NCBI GenBank assembly: GCA_003241965.1
Contig: QBMB01000005.1
Location: 1 to 64,000, forward strand
DNA from: Burkholderiales bacterium
Lineage (GTDB): Bacteria > Pseudomonadota > Gammaproteobacteria > Burkholderiales > Burkholderiaceae_C
Reading direction: 5' to 3'
Length of the DNA: 64,000 nucleotides
Every line of letters begins with the position of its first letter. The first letter of the stretch is position 1. A model generated the notes under the pieces. It was given only the letters and a program-made list of their open reading frames with translations, was not told the origin of the DNA and made no database searches. A program made the position numbers and the translations under genes. Shown here one piece after another: positions 34,051-42,501 of this stretch.

Positions 34051-35034
34051 TCATTCGGGCGTGATGTTCGCAGCCTTGATGGCCGCGCCCCAACGGGTTA
34101 GTTCCTCGTGGAGGAACCTCCGAGCCGCTTCGGGCGTGCCTCCCTCGGGCTGGAAGCCGAAGCTGTTGATGCGTGCGCTGACCTCTGGTAGCTGCACGAT
34201 GCGTGTGATCTCTGCCGACAGTCGATCGACGATTGGTTTGGGAGTCGCTGCGGGAACCGCTGCCATCGACCAACCCGGCAGGTTGACGGCAGGAAAACCG
34301 GCCTCGCTGAAAGTCGGTACATCTGGATAGTCCTTCAACCGGTTCGGCAAGGCGACGGCTAGTACCTTCAGATTGCCTGCGCGGGCCTGTGTCACCAGAC
34401 TGCCAGTAGAGCCGAAAACCGCTGCAATCTGACCGCCCATGACGGCCTGGATGGCGGGAGCTTCTCCTTTGAATGCGATGTGAACGAGGTCGATCCCCGA
34501 TGCCTGCGCCAGTGTGCCACCCATGATGTTGCCTGAACTCCCGGGACCGCTGGTGCCATAGTCAACGCCTCTTTTCTGAGACTTGGCCCACTCGATGAAC
34601 TGCTGCACAGTGTTCGCTGGCACATGCTTGCCGACGGCAAATGCATTGGGCAGCATGGCCACCACGGCCAGAGGGGTAAATTCTTGGATGGAGTAAGTGG
34701 GCGTCTTAGACAGTAGCGCGGTCTGCACCAGGCTGCTGATTGACAGCAGTACCGTGTATCCATCGGCCTGGCCTTTCGAGACCATGGAATAGGCGATCGC
34801 GCCGTTTCCGCCGGGCCTGTTGTCCACCAGCACCGGCTGCTTCCAGGACGCCGATAGGTGCTCGGCTATCAACCGCGCCATGGCGTCCATCGTGCCGCCC
34901 GGCGAAGTCGGGATGACAAGCCGAATCGGGCGTTCGGGATACCGAGCCGCATCCTGGGACCTGGCTGGAAAGGCCGTGACCAGTGCGCTTGCACCGAGGA
35001 AGGTGAGCGCCTGACGGCGTGAGCTGAGTTTCAT
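34051..35034 (-). CDS. Bug/TTT family extracytoplasmic substrate-binding protein
   Basis: This 327-residue protein has a signal region SSRRQALTFLGASALVTAFPARS, then YPERPIRLVIPTSPGGTMD and VLVDNRPGGNGAIAYSMV. CAGGAGACAAAC lies directly before the ATG at 35034; the frame stays open upstream but crosses the previous gene. It is the last gene of a unit crotonase, NPD-like, Bug, driven from near 36980. Confidence 0.9.
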   Translation of the reverse strand: MKLSSRRQALTFLGASALVTAFPARSQDAARYPERPIRLVIPTSPGGTMDAMARLIAEHLSASWKQPVLVDNRPGGNGAIAYSMVSKGQADGYTVLLSISSLVQTALLSKTPTYSIQEFTPLAVVAMLPNAFAVGKHVPANTVQQFIEWAKSQKRGVDYGTSGPGSSGNIMGGTLAQASGIDLVHIAFKGEAPAIQAVMGGQIAAVFGSTGSLVTQARAGNLKVLAVALPNRLKDYPDVPTFSEAGFPAVNLPGWSMAAVPAATPKPIVDRLSAEITRIVQLPEVSARINSFGFQPEGGTPEAARRFLHEELTRWGAAIKAANITPE

Positions 35035-35063
35035 GTTTGTCTCCTGTTGTGAGGTTTGGGTAG

Positions 35064-36032
35064 CTATAGGGAAGCGGCCGCCGCAGTCAGTCGTTCGCGA
35101 CACTGGGCCACCATGCGGGTGATCAGTTCCTGGCAACTGGGGATGTCGTGGATCAGTCCAACCACCTGACCCGCCCAGATCACGCCGTCGTCCAGGCTGC
35201 CGCTGGCTAGCGCTGCCCGCCCCCTGGGCCCAGCCACCAGCGGTCGCAGGTCTGCAAACTCGCATCCACCAGGGCGGCGCTCCAGTTCCAGCACTTGCTC
35301 CGACACTGTGTTGGACAGCACGCGCGCGGTATTTTTCAAGGTCCGGAACATGAGGCGGGTGTCGATCTCTCGGGCGTCAACCAGCGCCTGCTTGATCCGC
35401 TCATGCACCGGTGCCTCGCGCGTGGCGACGAAGCGGGTTCCCATGTTCACGCCGTGTGCGCCCAAGGCCAGCGCGGCCGCCATGCCGCGACCGTCGGCAA
35501 TGCCGCCGGAAGCGATCACCGGGATGTCCAGCGCTGCAACGGCGGCCGGGATCAGCACCAGGCCTGGCACGTCGTCTTCGCCCGGGTGGCCAGCGCATTC
35601 AAAGCCGTCGATGCTGACCACGTGTACGCCGCGAGCCTGCGCGGTGATCGCGTGGCGCACGGAAGTGCATTTGTGCAGAACGGTGATACCGGCGCGGCGC
35701 AGCCGCTCGAAGACCTCAGGCGGCACGTTGCCCGCAGTCTCGACTACTCGCACGCCATGATTGATGATCGTGTCGAAAATCTGCTCGTAAGGGGGTGGCG
35801 ACGTGGTGCGCAGCATGGTGACGTTGACGCCGAAGGGCTGATCCGTCAGCAAGCGGCAGCGCTCGATTTCTCGGCCGAGGTCTTCTGGGGTCGCTTGTGT
35901 CAGCGCGCTGAGGGTGCCGAGGCCTCCGGCGTTGGAAACGGCAGCCGCCATGTCGGCGGTGCCTACCCACTGCATGCCCCCCTGGACAATGGGATAACGG
36001 ATGCCTAGGAGTGAGGTGACTGGATTGCTCAT
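35064..36032 (-). CDS. Nitronate monooxygenase / 2-nitropropane dioxygenase family flavoprotein
   Basis: This 322-residue FMN protein has a TIM-barrel pattern: YPIVQGGMQWVGTADMAAAVSNAGG at the start and ASGGIADGRGMAAALALGAHGVNMGTRF for phosphate binding. Family members oxidise nitronates, but several in catabolic clusters act as enoyl or quinone reductases. The ATG at 36032 lies four bases after the upstream crotonase stop. A nitro-compound role is not proved. Confidence 0.8.
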   Translation of the reverse strand: MSNPVTSLLGIRYPIVQGGMQWVGTADMAAAVSNAGGLGTLSALTQATPEDLGREIERCRLLTDQPFGVNVTMLRTTSPPPYEQIFDTIINHGVRVVETAGNVPPEVFERLRRAGITVLHKCTSVRHAITAQARGVHVVSIDGFECAGHPGEDDVPGLVLIPAAVAALDIPVIASGGIADGRGMAAALALGAHGVNMGTRFVATREAPVHERIKQALVDAREIDTRLMFRTLKNTARVLSNTVSEQVLELERRPGGCEFADLRPLVAGPRGRAALASGSLDDGVIWAGQVVGLIHDIPSCQELITRMVAQCRERLTAAAASL

Positions 36033-36036
36033 GGAG

Positions 36037-36915
36037 TTACCAGCTCGGCTTGACCTCACCCGCGCCGAACGGTGCGTCGCGACGTTTGGCTGCGGCCTTG
36101 AACCCGAGAGACGCGACGTCAGCGTCGAATTCTTTCTTGGCCCGGGTCAGGTGGGCTCGGCTGTCCATTTCAGCTGCGAGGCGGGCCACAGTGCCCGCGC
36201 CGGCAAGCTCGAGCGCGATGTTGACGATGCGTTTGTTGGTGGCGAGCAGATCTGGATCAACGGTGGCCAGTCGCCTTGCCAGCGTCATCACCTCCTGCTC
36301 AAGTTCGGAAGCCGGCGCCGAAGCGACCACCAGTCCGATCTTGGCGGCGTCTCGGCCGCTCACCACGTCTCCGCTCAGCAGCAGCCGCTTGGCCCACTGC
36401 GGACCCACGTTGTAGATCCACATGTGGTTGGGCGGCGATCCCATGGCACGGGTGGCCGGAAATCCGATGCGCGCATCGTCGGCCGCAATCACCATGTCGC
36501 AATACAGGGCGAGGTCGGTACCACCGGCAACGCAATTCCCGTGAACCTTGGCGATCACCGGCTTGTGGATCACGAATGGCGTGCGCAGCAGCTCCTGGAA
36601 GCGCTCCAGCTTCCAGGCGTCATCGTCGAATGTTGCGCTACCGGTGCGGTAGGCGCCGACGTCGGGGCTTTCTGCTGCATAGCGGGCGTAGGCCGACTGC
36701 ATGTCGTAGCCGGCGCAGAAGTCAGGGCCGGCACCGTCGACCACGATCACACTGACGGCGCGCAGGTCGTCCGCTTCGAGGAGGGCGCCACGGAACTCGA
36801 CCAGCATGTCCCAGGACAGCGCATTGCGGCGGGAGGGGTTGTTCAGGGTGACGCGCGCTATCCGCTCGCTGATCTCCAGGGACACGAACTCGTTGGACTT
36901 CATCCACTTGTGCAT
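36037..36915 (-). CDS. Crotonase-family protein lacking both catalytic Glu
   Basis: This 292-residue protein has the crotonase oxyanion segments AGPDFCAGYDMQ and GNCVAGGTDLALYCDMV. The acid positions read FPATRAMGSPPNHMWIYNVG with no Glu or Asp, so simple hydration is unlikely. It also has a C-terminal extension (ARAKKEFDADVASLGFKAAA). The start is the ATG at 36915 after GGAAACCC. An earlier in-frame ATG at 36960 lies within the operator. It heads the unit. Confidence 0.8.
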   Translation of the reverse strand: MHKWMKSNEFVSLEISERIARVTLNNPSRRNALSWDMLVEFRGALLEADDLRAVSVIVVDGAGPDFCAGYDMQSAYARYAAESPDVGAYRTGSATFDDDAWKLERFQELLRTPFVIHKPVIAKVHGNCVAGGTDLALYCDMVIAADDARIGFPATRAMGSPPNHMWIYNVGPQWAKRLLLSGDVVSGRDAAKIGLVVASAPASELEQEVMTLARRLATVDPDLLATNKRIVNIALELAGAGTVARLAAEMDSRAHLTRAKKEFDADVASLGFKAAAKRRDAPFGAGEVKPSW

Positions 36916-36948
36916 GGGGTTTCCGGGTTGACTGATGATGTATGTGTA

Positions 36949-36959
36949 TGGTTGAACCA
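36949..36959. promoter_or_regulatory. Putative FadR/GntR-type operator (site 6 of 7)
   Basis: TGGT-TGA-ACCA lies 33 bases before the crotonase ATG and directly downstream of a strong minus-strand promoter. It is identical in core to site 4. Confidence 0.6.
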
Positions 36960-36961
36960 TT

Positions 36962-36988
36962 TTTATACAGATACAAAACGCATGTCAA
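36962..36988 (-). promoter_or_regulatory. Putative sigma-70 promoter
   Basis: On the minus strand TTGACA (36988-36983) and TATAAA (36967-36962) are separated by 15 bases; a 16- or 17-base reading with a poorer -10 is also possible. The operator at 36949-36959 would cover the start point. Confidence 0.5.
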
Positions 36989-37002
36989 CCGTGTTTCCCC
37001 AA

Positions 37003-37031
37003 TGAAAACGCCCGGCGAATGGCCAGGCGTT
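37003..37031 (-). terminator. Rho-independent terminator of the NIPSNAP unit
   Basis: On the minus strand AACGCCTGGC and GCCGGGCGTT pair with one G-T wobble around CATTC and run into TTTTCATT. It lies just past the NIPSNAP stop and ends the leftward unit that starts near 40150. Confidence 0.7.
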
Positions 37032-37049
37032 CGATCAACACAACCTCGA

Positions 37050-37397
37050 TTAGTCGATGGAGACTGCCAGATCAACGGACCGAACTAGCCTTGTCTCCTG
37101 AGCAGTGATGAGATGAGCGGAGGCGGAGAGGTAGGCCGGGAATGCCGGATGACTGTCGCGCGCGGTGCAGCGGCGCTCGTAGTCGGCCAGATCGTCGTAG
37201 CCCCACAAATGCACGAACTGGTTCTGCGGTCCCACCAGGCTGGTGTAAAAGCCCAGCGGATATCCCAGTGTCTGCAGCAGCACGGGCATGGCCAGTTCCC
37301 TGAACACCTCCAGGAATTCGGGCATCTTGCGCAGCGCGATGGTGTACACACGATGGTCGATCAGCGCCTTCGTCGGCACCTGCATGGTCGTGTTCAT
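37050..37397 (-). CDS. NIPSNAP family protein
   Basis: This 115-residue protein has a single dimeric alpha/beta-barrel NIPSNAP domain: DHRVYTIALRKMPEFLEVFREL, then GPQNQFVHLWGYDDLADYERR. The family function is unclear, though members occur in several aromatic and steroid catabolic clusters. Its start overlaps the stop of the KstD-like gene. Known relatives with similar folds include small monooxygenases. Confidence 0.85.
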   Translation of the reverse strand: MNTTMQVPTKALIDHRVYTIALRKMPEFLEVFRELAMPVLLQTLGYPLGFYTSLVGPQNQFVHLWGYDDLADYERRCTARDSHPAFPAYLSASAHLITAQETRLVRSVDLAVSID

Positions 37398-39148
37398 GCC
37401 GGCACCGGAACAGGCGGCGCACTGCTTGCCGCTGACCGAAGCACGCCTGAAGCAATATGGTCGGCTATGTGGTTTGCGGTAACGTAGGCGAAGGTCATGT
37501 TCGGGCCGTGTGTGATGCCCGCGCCGGGGTAGTTTCCGCCCATGATGCTGGCCCGGTCATTGCCCACCGCGTACAGGCCGTCTATGGGCGATCCATCGCG
37601 CTTGAGGACCTCGCCAACGACACTGGTTTGCAGCCCGTCGAAGGTCCCCAAATCGCCCATCAAGACCTTGATCGCATAGAACGGACCGTGCTGCACTGGC
37701 GCCACGCAGGGATTCGGCTTGTGCTCGGCATCCGCCAGGTAACGGTTGAACGATGTGCTGCCGCGCGCAAAGGCTGGGTCGTTGCCTTCCACTGCGCCGA
37801 GGTTGTACTCGCGCACCGTCTGCTCGAGGCCGGCTGAATCGATGCCCGCAGCGCCAGCCAGGGCGGCCAGGGTATTGCCTTCGACCAGGTAGCCGTTGCG
37901 GATCAACGGCCCGATTGGCATCGGTGAGGGCTTGGCGTAACCCAGGCCGTACTTTCCGAGGGTCGGTTTGTCACAGACCAGCCACATGGCTGTTTCGGGC
38001 AGGTCCTTGCACGCCTTGATCATGGCCGCGCCAACGTCGTGGTACGAGTTCGATTCGTTGGTGAAGCGTTGTCCGTTGCTCAGCACGCCGATCACCCCAG
38101 GCTTGTAGCGATCCAGAAGATGAGGGAAGACACCCATTTCGCCCTTGCCGAAATCCACGCGCGTTACCGGCATCCATGCCGCGGGTTCCTTGAACCGGAT
38201 GTCCACAACTCCGCCTACGGCCTCGGCCATGTTTGCACCGTCGCCGGTGTTGGATTCTGGCGTGGGAGACACATGGGCGTGACCGCGTTTGAGATGCGGA
38301 TAAGCCTGGGCGATGCGCTTGAGGTCGTGCGGAAAACCGCCACAGGCCAACACCACGCCATGGCGGGCATTGAGCTCGCGCGGCTGTCCGTCTTTGCCGT
38401 CTACAAGCACGCCTCGCGCTCGCCCACCCTCCATCAGGATGCTGCGGGCCGGTGTGCTGGTGAGGATGGGGATGCCGAGGTCCAGCGCCGACTTGGCCAG
38501 CCGTGCCGCGAGCGCATTGCCACTGGTGACGTGGATGGCACGTCGGTACAGGAAGAGCTCCTTGACATGGCTGGCGAGGCGGCGCGCTACGTAGAGAAAG
38601 GACCTCAGGGATCTCGTCACGCGGAAAAAGTGTTTCAAGTCCGCGTTCGACGAGTTGAACATCATGCCAATGAACGTGATCGACTTCAGAGGTGGCTTCA
38701 GGCGCTCCATGTCCTTTCCGAGTCCGCGGATGTCGTAGGCGGCAGCCAGGATGGACCGCCCGACGTCAACCCCCCCAGGCACGTCGGGGTGGTAGTCCGG
38801 GTAAAGCGTGGGAACGAACTGCATCTGCGTCTCACGTTCCATGAAGTCCACCATCTCCGGGCCGTTTTTGATGAAGGTGCGTACCGCTTCCTCGTCGTAG
38901 AAGGCACCCGTTTCGTGCTTCATGAATGCCTGGACAGCCTCGACGCTGTCGCCCGGATTCTGCTTGCGCCCATGGTGGGTGAGGGGAATCCAGAGCACAC
39001 CGCCGGACAGCGCAGTGGTGCCACCGAAGACGGGTTCCTTTTCGAGCACCACGACGTCGAGGCCGCGCTTCTTCGCCGTGATCGCGAAGGTCAGACCGGC
39101 GGCGCCGGAGCCGACGACGATCAGATCATGTTCGGTTGTTGACGTCAT
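37394..39148 (-). CDS. FAD-dependent oxidoreductase, 3-ketosteroid delta-1-dehydrogenase-like
   Basis: This 584-residue flavoprotein has HDLIVVGSGAAGLTFAITAKKRG and VFGGTTALSGGVLWIPL at the FAD site, and a C-terminal YAVGNDRASIMGGNYPGAGITHG block. It is a paralogue of the protein at 11687. ATG 39148 is chosen over the in-frame GTG at 39157. It lies between a Bug gene and a NIPSNAP gene in one unit. A dehydrogenase for a cyclic ketone intermediate is the best guess. Confidence 0.85.
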   Translation of the reverse strand: MTSTTEHDLIVVGSGAAGLTFAITAKKRGLDVVVLEKEPVFGGTTALSGGVLWIPLTHHGRKQNPGDSVEAVQAFMKHETGAFYDEEAVRTFIKNGPEMVDFMERETQMQFVPTLYPDYHPDVPGGVDVGRSILAAAYDIRGLGKDMERLKPPLKSITFIGMMFNSSNADLKHFFRVTRSLRSFLYVARRLASHVKELFLYRRAIHVTSGNALAARLAKSALDLGIPILTSTPARSILMEGGRARGVLVDGKDGQPRELNARHGVVLACGGFPHDLKRIAQAYPHLKRGHAHVSPTPESNTGDGANMAEAVGGVVDIRFKEPAAWMPVTRVDFGKGEMGVFPHLLDRYKPGVIGVLSNGQRFTNESNSYHDVGAAMIKACKDLPETAMWLVCDKPTLGKYGLGYAKPSPMPIGPLIRNGYLVEGNTLAALAGAAGIDSAGLEQTVREYNLGAVEGNDPAFARGSTSFNRYLADAEHKPNPCVAPVQHGPFYAIKVLMGDLGTFDGLQTSVVGEVLKRDGSPIDGLYAVGNDRASIMGGNYPGAGITHGPNMTFAYVTANHIADHIASGVLRSAASSAPPVPVPA

Positions 39149-39158
39149 GGAAGTCACT

Positions 39159-40127
39159 TCAGTCCGCCTTGATTTTGTACTTGGTGATGATGTCGCGCCA
39201 TTGCGCTTGTTCTCGGCTCATCAGGGTGGCGAACTCGGTCGGTGTCGATGTGTATGGCAGAGCCCCGGTGGGCAGGAGTTTGGCCCTGACGGCCTCGTCG
39301 GCCATCACCTTCTTCACGGCGGCATTGAGCTTCATGATCACATCGTCGGGTGTGCCGGCGGGTGCGAGCAGGCCGAACCAGACCTCTGATGTGAAACCAG
39401 GCACCACTTTGTTGATGGTCGGCACATCCGGCACCACGGCAGAGGGTGTTTCGGTGGCGACACCGAGCATGGTGAGGTTGCCCTCCTTGACTTGGCCCAG
39501 CATGGCGGAGGAGGGTGTCGTCAGCAACATCTGCACATCTCCGCCACGTACCGCCATCGTGGTTCCTGCCTCGCCCTTGTAAGGTATGTGCTCAACCTTG
39601 ATGCCAGCCATCTGCGCGAAGCGTGCACTGGCGAGGTGTCCGTATGAAGCGGTACCCGCTGATGCGTACATGATTCCTTTCTGCTGTTTCTTCACGTACT
39701 TCAGGAATTCCGCCAGATCGGTGGCGGGCACGGACTTGTTGGTGACCAACACCATGGGCACGGCGGTGACGGTGGAGATCGGCTTGAAGTCCTTGATCGC
39801 GTCGTAGCCCAACTTGTCGTTGAGCAAGGTGGCGATCAGCACACCGTTGTTTGGGTAGAGGAGGGTGTAGCCGTCTGGCTTCGCCCGCGCCACTGCCTGC
39901 GCTGCGATGGCGCCCGAGGCGCCAGGCTTGTTGTCGATGATGACGGGCTGCCCCAACAGCTTCGACAGGGGCTCCTGAATCATCCGCATTTGGGAGTCGC
40001 TGGTGCCGCCGGCAGGATAGGGAATGACGATGGTCAGTGGTCGCGAGGGGAAAGCGTCTTGGGCGGTTGCAAAGCAGGCCGTCAGTCCGCCCAGTACGAG
40101 CAGCAGTGGGATTCTCATGTGCTTCAA
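39159..40127 (-). CDS. Bug/TTT family extracytoplasmic substrate-binding protein
   Basis: This 322-residue protein has a signal peptide (MRIPLLLVLGGLTACFATA), then FPSRPLTIVIPYPAGGTSD and VIIDNKPGASGAIAAQAV. AAGGAG lies seven bases before a TTG at 40127; the next in-frame ATG is at 40118. I prefer the TTG because of spacing. It is the first gene of the leftward unit behind operator site 7. Confidence 0.9.
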   Translation of the reverse strand: MKHMRIPLLLVLGGLTACFATAQDAFPSRPLTIVIPYPAGGTSDSQMRMIQEPLSKLLGQPVIIDNKPGASGAIAAQAVARAKPDGYTLLYPNNGVLIATLLNDKLGYDAIKDFKPISTVTAVPMVLVTNKSVPATDLAEFLKYVKKQQKGIMYASAGTASYGHLASARFAQMAGIKVEHIPYKGEAGTTMAVRGGDVQMLLTTPSSAMLGQVKEGNLTMLGVATETPSAVVPDVPTINKVVPGFTSEVWFGLLAPAGTPDDVIMKLNAAVKKVMADEAVRAKLLPTGALPYTSTPTEFATLMSREQAQWRDIITKYKIKAD

Positions 40128-40148
40128 GGCTTGTCTCCTTAAATAGTT

Positions 40149-40165
40149 CAATGGTTGGGCCATTG
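40149..40165. promoter_or_regulatory. Putative FadR/GntR-type operator (site 7 of 7)
   Basis: CAATGG-TTGGG-CCATTG repeats, base for base, the palindrome at 5466-5482. It lies 21 bases before the TTG start of the Bug gene. About 35 bases to its right the IS21-like remnant begins, so this site marks the edge of the regulon. Confidence 0.6.
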
Positions 40166-40199
40166 ATTGTACAGAGCCAGCTGAAATTGGAAAGCCCCC

Positions 40200-40962
40200 C
40201 TGGGAGTTTTGGCTCGCGAGGCTTTCCTGGTCGACGATGCCAGTCCAGTAACCACCTACGCCGCCCATTTCATGGGCGGTCAGCCTGGGGGGCAAGGCGT
40301 AGCGCCCAGCGCCTGGAACGAGCGCGTGTGCGCGTCAAAGAGCATCTCGTGCCCTTGGCTGGGATACGCCACCAGCCAGAACGCTCGGCTGGCGCACAGC
40401 TTCAAATGCGCGACCTGCACGTTGTAGAACATGCCGCCCACCACATCGCCTCGTCGCTCCAGTCAAACTGGAACGCCTCGCCCAACTCGAAGCTCAAGGG
40501 CACGAACGCCTTGGCCGGATTGCTGTCAGAGCGCGTGCGCCACGCCCGGATGAAGTCCGTGACCGCGCTGTAGCCACCTCTGTAGCCATCCGCCTGGATC
40601 TGGGAGAACAGCGCCCGTGCGGAACGCCTGCTTTGCTTGGGCCGGTGCGCATCGGCCGCCAGCGCCTGGTGCAGCGTGCCCTCGAACGCCGTGAGCTTGC
40701 GCTCGACGGCGCGGCGCTCGTACTTCGGGGCTCATCGCCGGGGGCCTTGAGCCATTTCTTGACCGTGTTGCGTGCCAAGCCGGTTCGCTTGGAAATCTCG
40801 CTCAGGGAGAGTTGGTCGCGCAGCTTCATGCGTCTGACCTTGCCAATCATGTCTATGGTGATCACCTAATTTCCCTGCTGAAAGTTTCAGTAGGTCAGTG
40901 GAACACCCTGGTCAATTTTCAGTCGGCACCCCCAGATGGTCAGTTTTCGGTCGGCGTCAACA
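40200..40962 (-). mobile_element. Decayed IS21-family insertion sequence remnant
   Basis: The right part (40890-40962) has near-direct repeats, read on the minus strand as GCCGACCGAAAACTGACCA and GCCGACTGAAAATTGACCA, beginning with TGTTGACGCCGAC, as in IS21 termini. Inside is a broken istA. The rest of istA and all of istB are missing, so the left edge is an estimate. Bases 40963-41077, between it and the integrase gene, show nothing recognisable. Confidence 0.75.
40280..40865 (-). pseudogene. istA: IS21-family transposase IstA, truncated and frameshifted
   Basis: The N-terminus ITIDMIGKVRRMKLRDQLS and the helix-turn-helix ISKRTGLARNTVKKWLKAP are intact. The frame then shifts near 40727-40731. 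The second frame continues with KLTAFEGTLHQALAADAHRP and AFQFDWSDE. Another shift near 40441-40449 returns VGGMFYNVQVAHLKLCASRA, ending at a stop at 40280. The catalytic domain is incomplete, so it cannot transpose. Confidence 0.85.
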
Positions 40963-41077
40963 GTGGCACTACAACCGGCGGGTGCGGCGCCCGATCTTGA
41001 ATCTGCAAGATTCCGCGCTTCGGTGATCTGGCGTCGAACGAAACAGCGTTGCTAAGCCAATGCCGCAGCACGATTGC

Positions 41078-42319
41078 TCAAACAGAGTCTGACGCTGGTG
41101 ACACGCTATCGGCATTGCGCAGTTGGTCCAGGTAGTTGGCCCATTCCGTCATCATGGCCCGCCGCTGATCGATGAACTCCGCACGGTCGTAAGCGGCCCC
41201 CAGGGGACCAGATTTGCCGTGTGCGAGTTGAGCTTCGATAGCCTCGGCGTGCATGTTCAACTTTTCGACCATGATGGTTCGGGCCATCGCTCGAAACCCA
41301 TGCGGTGTCATGTCGTCGTTGCTGTACCCCATGCGCCTCAAGGCGACGCGGAGGGTGTTTTCGCTCATGGGGCGCTGCGAACTGATCAGGCTGGGGAACA
41401 CAAAACGTGAATGTCCTGAGATGGGCTGTAGCTCTCGGAGCAATTCGATGGCTTGGAGCGCCAGCGGAACCAGGTGGGGTCGACCATTGACCTTGCCGTA
41501 GACGGTGCGCTTCATCTTGGCGGCGGGGATCGTCCACAGACAAACATCGAAGTCCACCTCAGCCCATTCCATGCAACGTATGTTGCCGGGACGCTGGAAG
41601 AGCAGGGCCGACAGGAGCAGCGCTGTGCGCGTGACGGGCTGGCCAGAGTACTCGTACATGGACCGCACCAACTCGCCGGCCTTTGTTGGTTCAAGGATGG
41701 CCGCCATGTGTTTGATGTTCAGCGGTTGCAGCGCACCGTGAAGGTCGGGGGCGGGGTTTCGCTCGCAGCGCCCCGTGGCAATTCCGTAGCGAAACACCTG
41801 TCCGGCTGTCTGGCGCAAGGTGTGTGCAGTTTCCCGGGCTCCGCGCTTCTCGATACGGCGCAGCGTGTTGAGCAGCATGGGGGCGGTGATCTCCGGTAGG
41901 GGAACAGGACCGATCCAGGGGAACAAATCTTTTTCCATTCGTTCCAGCCACCTCTGCGCATACTGTTCGCTCCATCCGCTGGCTTTGGTGCTGTGCAGCT
42001 CCCGCGCCACTTCCGCAAACGTGTTCTTCTCGAGGAGCTTGGCCTCCAGGCGCTCTATCTGCCGGCGTATTGCGGGGTCGGAGCCCGTTTGCAGCAAGCG
42101 CCGGGCAACTTCCCGGTCGCTGCGTGCCTGCTTGAGTGACACTGCAGGGTAGGCACCCAGCGCCAGGCGCTTTTCTTTGCCGGAGTGGTAGTACTTCCAG
42201 AACCAGCGTTTGGAGCCATTCGGCGACGTCTCAAGGTAGAGTCCGCCAGAATCGGTGAGCCGCGCACGTGCTTTGCCCTCGGGGCACGCAGCTGTTTTGC
42301 AGGCGAGGTCGGTGAGCAT
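41078..42319 (-). CDS. Tyrosine-type site-specific integrase (P4-like)
   Basis: This 413-residue integrase has an N-terminal arm-binding domain (DSGGLYLETSPNGSKRWFWKY) and a catalytic domain. Visible active-site residues are Arg in FQRPGNIRCMEW, His-x-x-Arg in TPHGFRAMA, His in QLAHGKSGPLGAAYDR and the Tyr in that segment. ATG 42319 is chosen over the in-frame TTG 42346. It lies 182 bases from the 3' end of tRNA-Arg, a classic integration site, pointing away from it. GGGGAACA repeats flank its start. Confidence 0.85.
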   Translation of the reverse strand: MLTDLACKTAACPEGKARARLTDSGGLYLETSPNGSKRWFWKYYHSGKEKRLALGAYPAVSLKQARSDREVARRLLQTGSDPAIRRQIERLEAKLLEKNTFAEVARELHSTKASGWSEQYAQRWLERMEKDLFPWIGPVPLPEITAPMLLNTLRRIEKRGARETAHTLRQTAGQVFRYGIATGRCERNPAPDLHGALQPLNIKHMAAILEPTKAGELVRSMYEYSGQPVTRTALLLSALLFQRPGNIRCMEWAEVDFDVCLWTIPAAKMKRTVYGKVNGRPHLVPLALQAIELLRELQPISGHSRFVFPSLISSQRPMSENTLRVALRRMGYSNDDMTPHGFRAMARTIMVEKLNMHAEAIEAQLAHGKSGPLGAAYDRAEFIDQRRAMMTEWANYLDQLRNADSVSPASDSV

Positions 42320-42380
42320 AGGGGAACAAAATCGGCGAATGGTCAAAAATCGCGGTTTGTTCCCCTGATTGTTCCCCTGA
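42320..42380. repeat. GGGGAACA / TGTTCCCC repeats before the integrase gene
   Basis: TGTTCCCCTGA occurs at 42358-42368 and again at 42370-42380, and the inverted GGGGAACA at 42321-42328. They lie around the integrase start, where arm-type binding sites or an autoregulatory site could be. The function is inference. Confidence 0.4.
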
Positions 42381-42501
42381 AATCATCAGGATGCAACAGG
42401 CCAGTTTGAAACCTCTTGAGATTGATAAACGAAAAAATCGTTACAAATCAAGGGAATTTCAGGCGGCGTGGGATGTCTCGGGATTTCTTGGAATGTATCC
42501 A

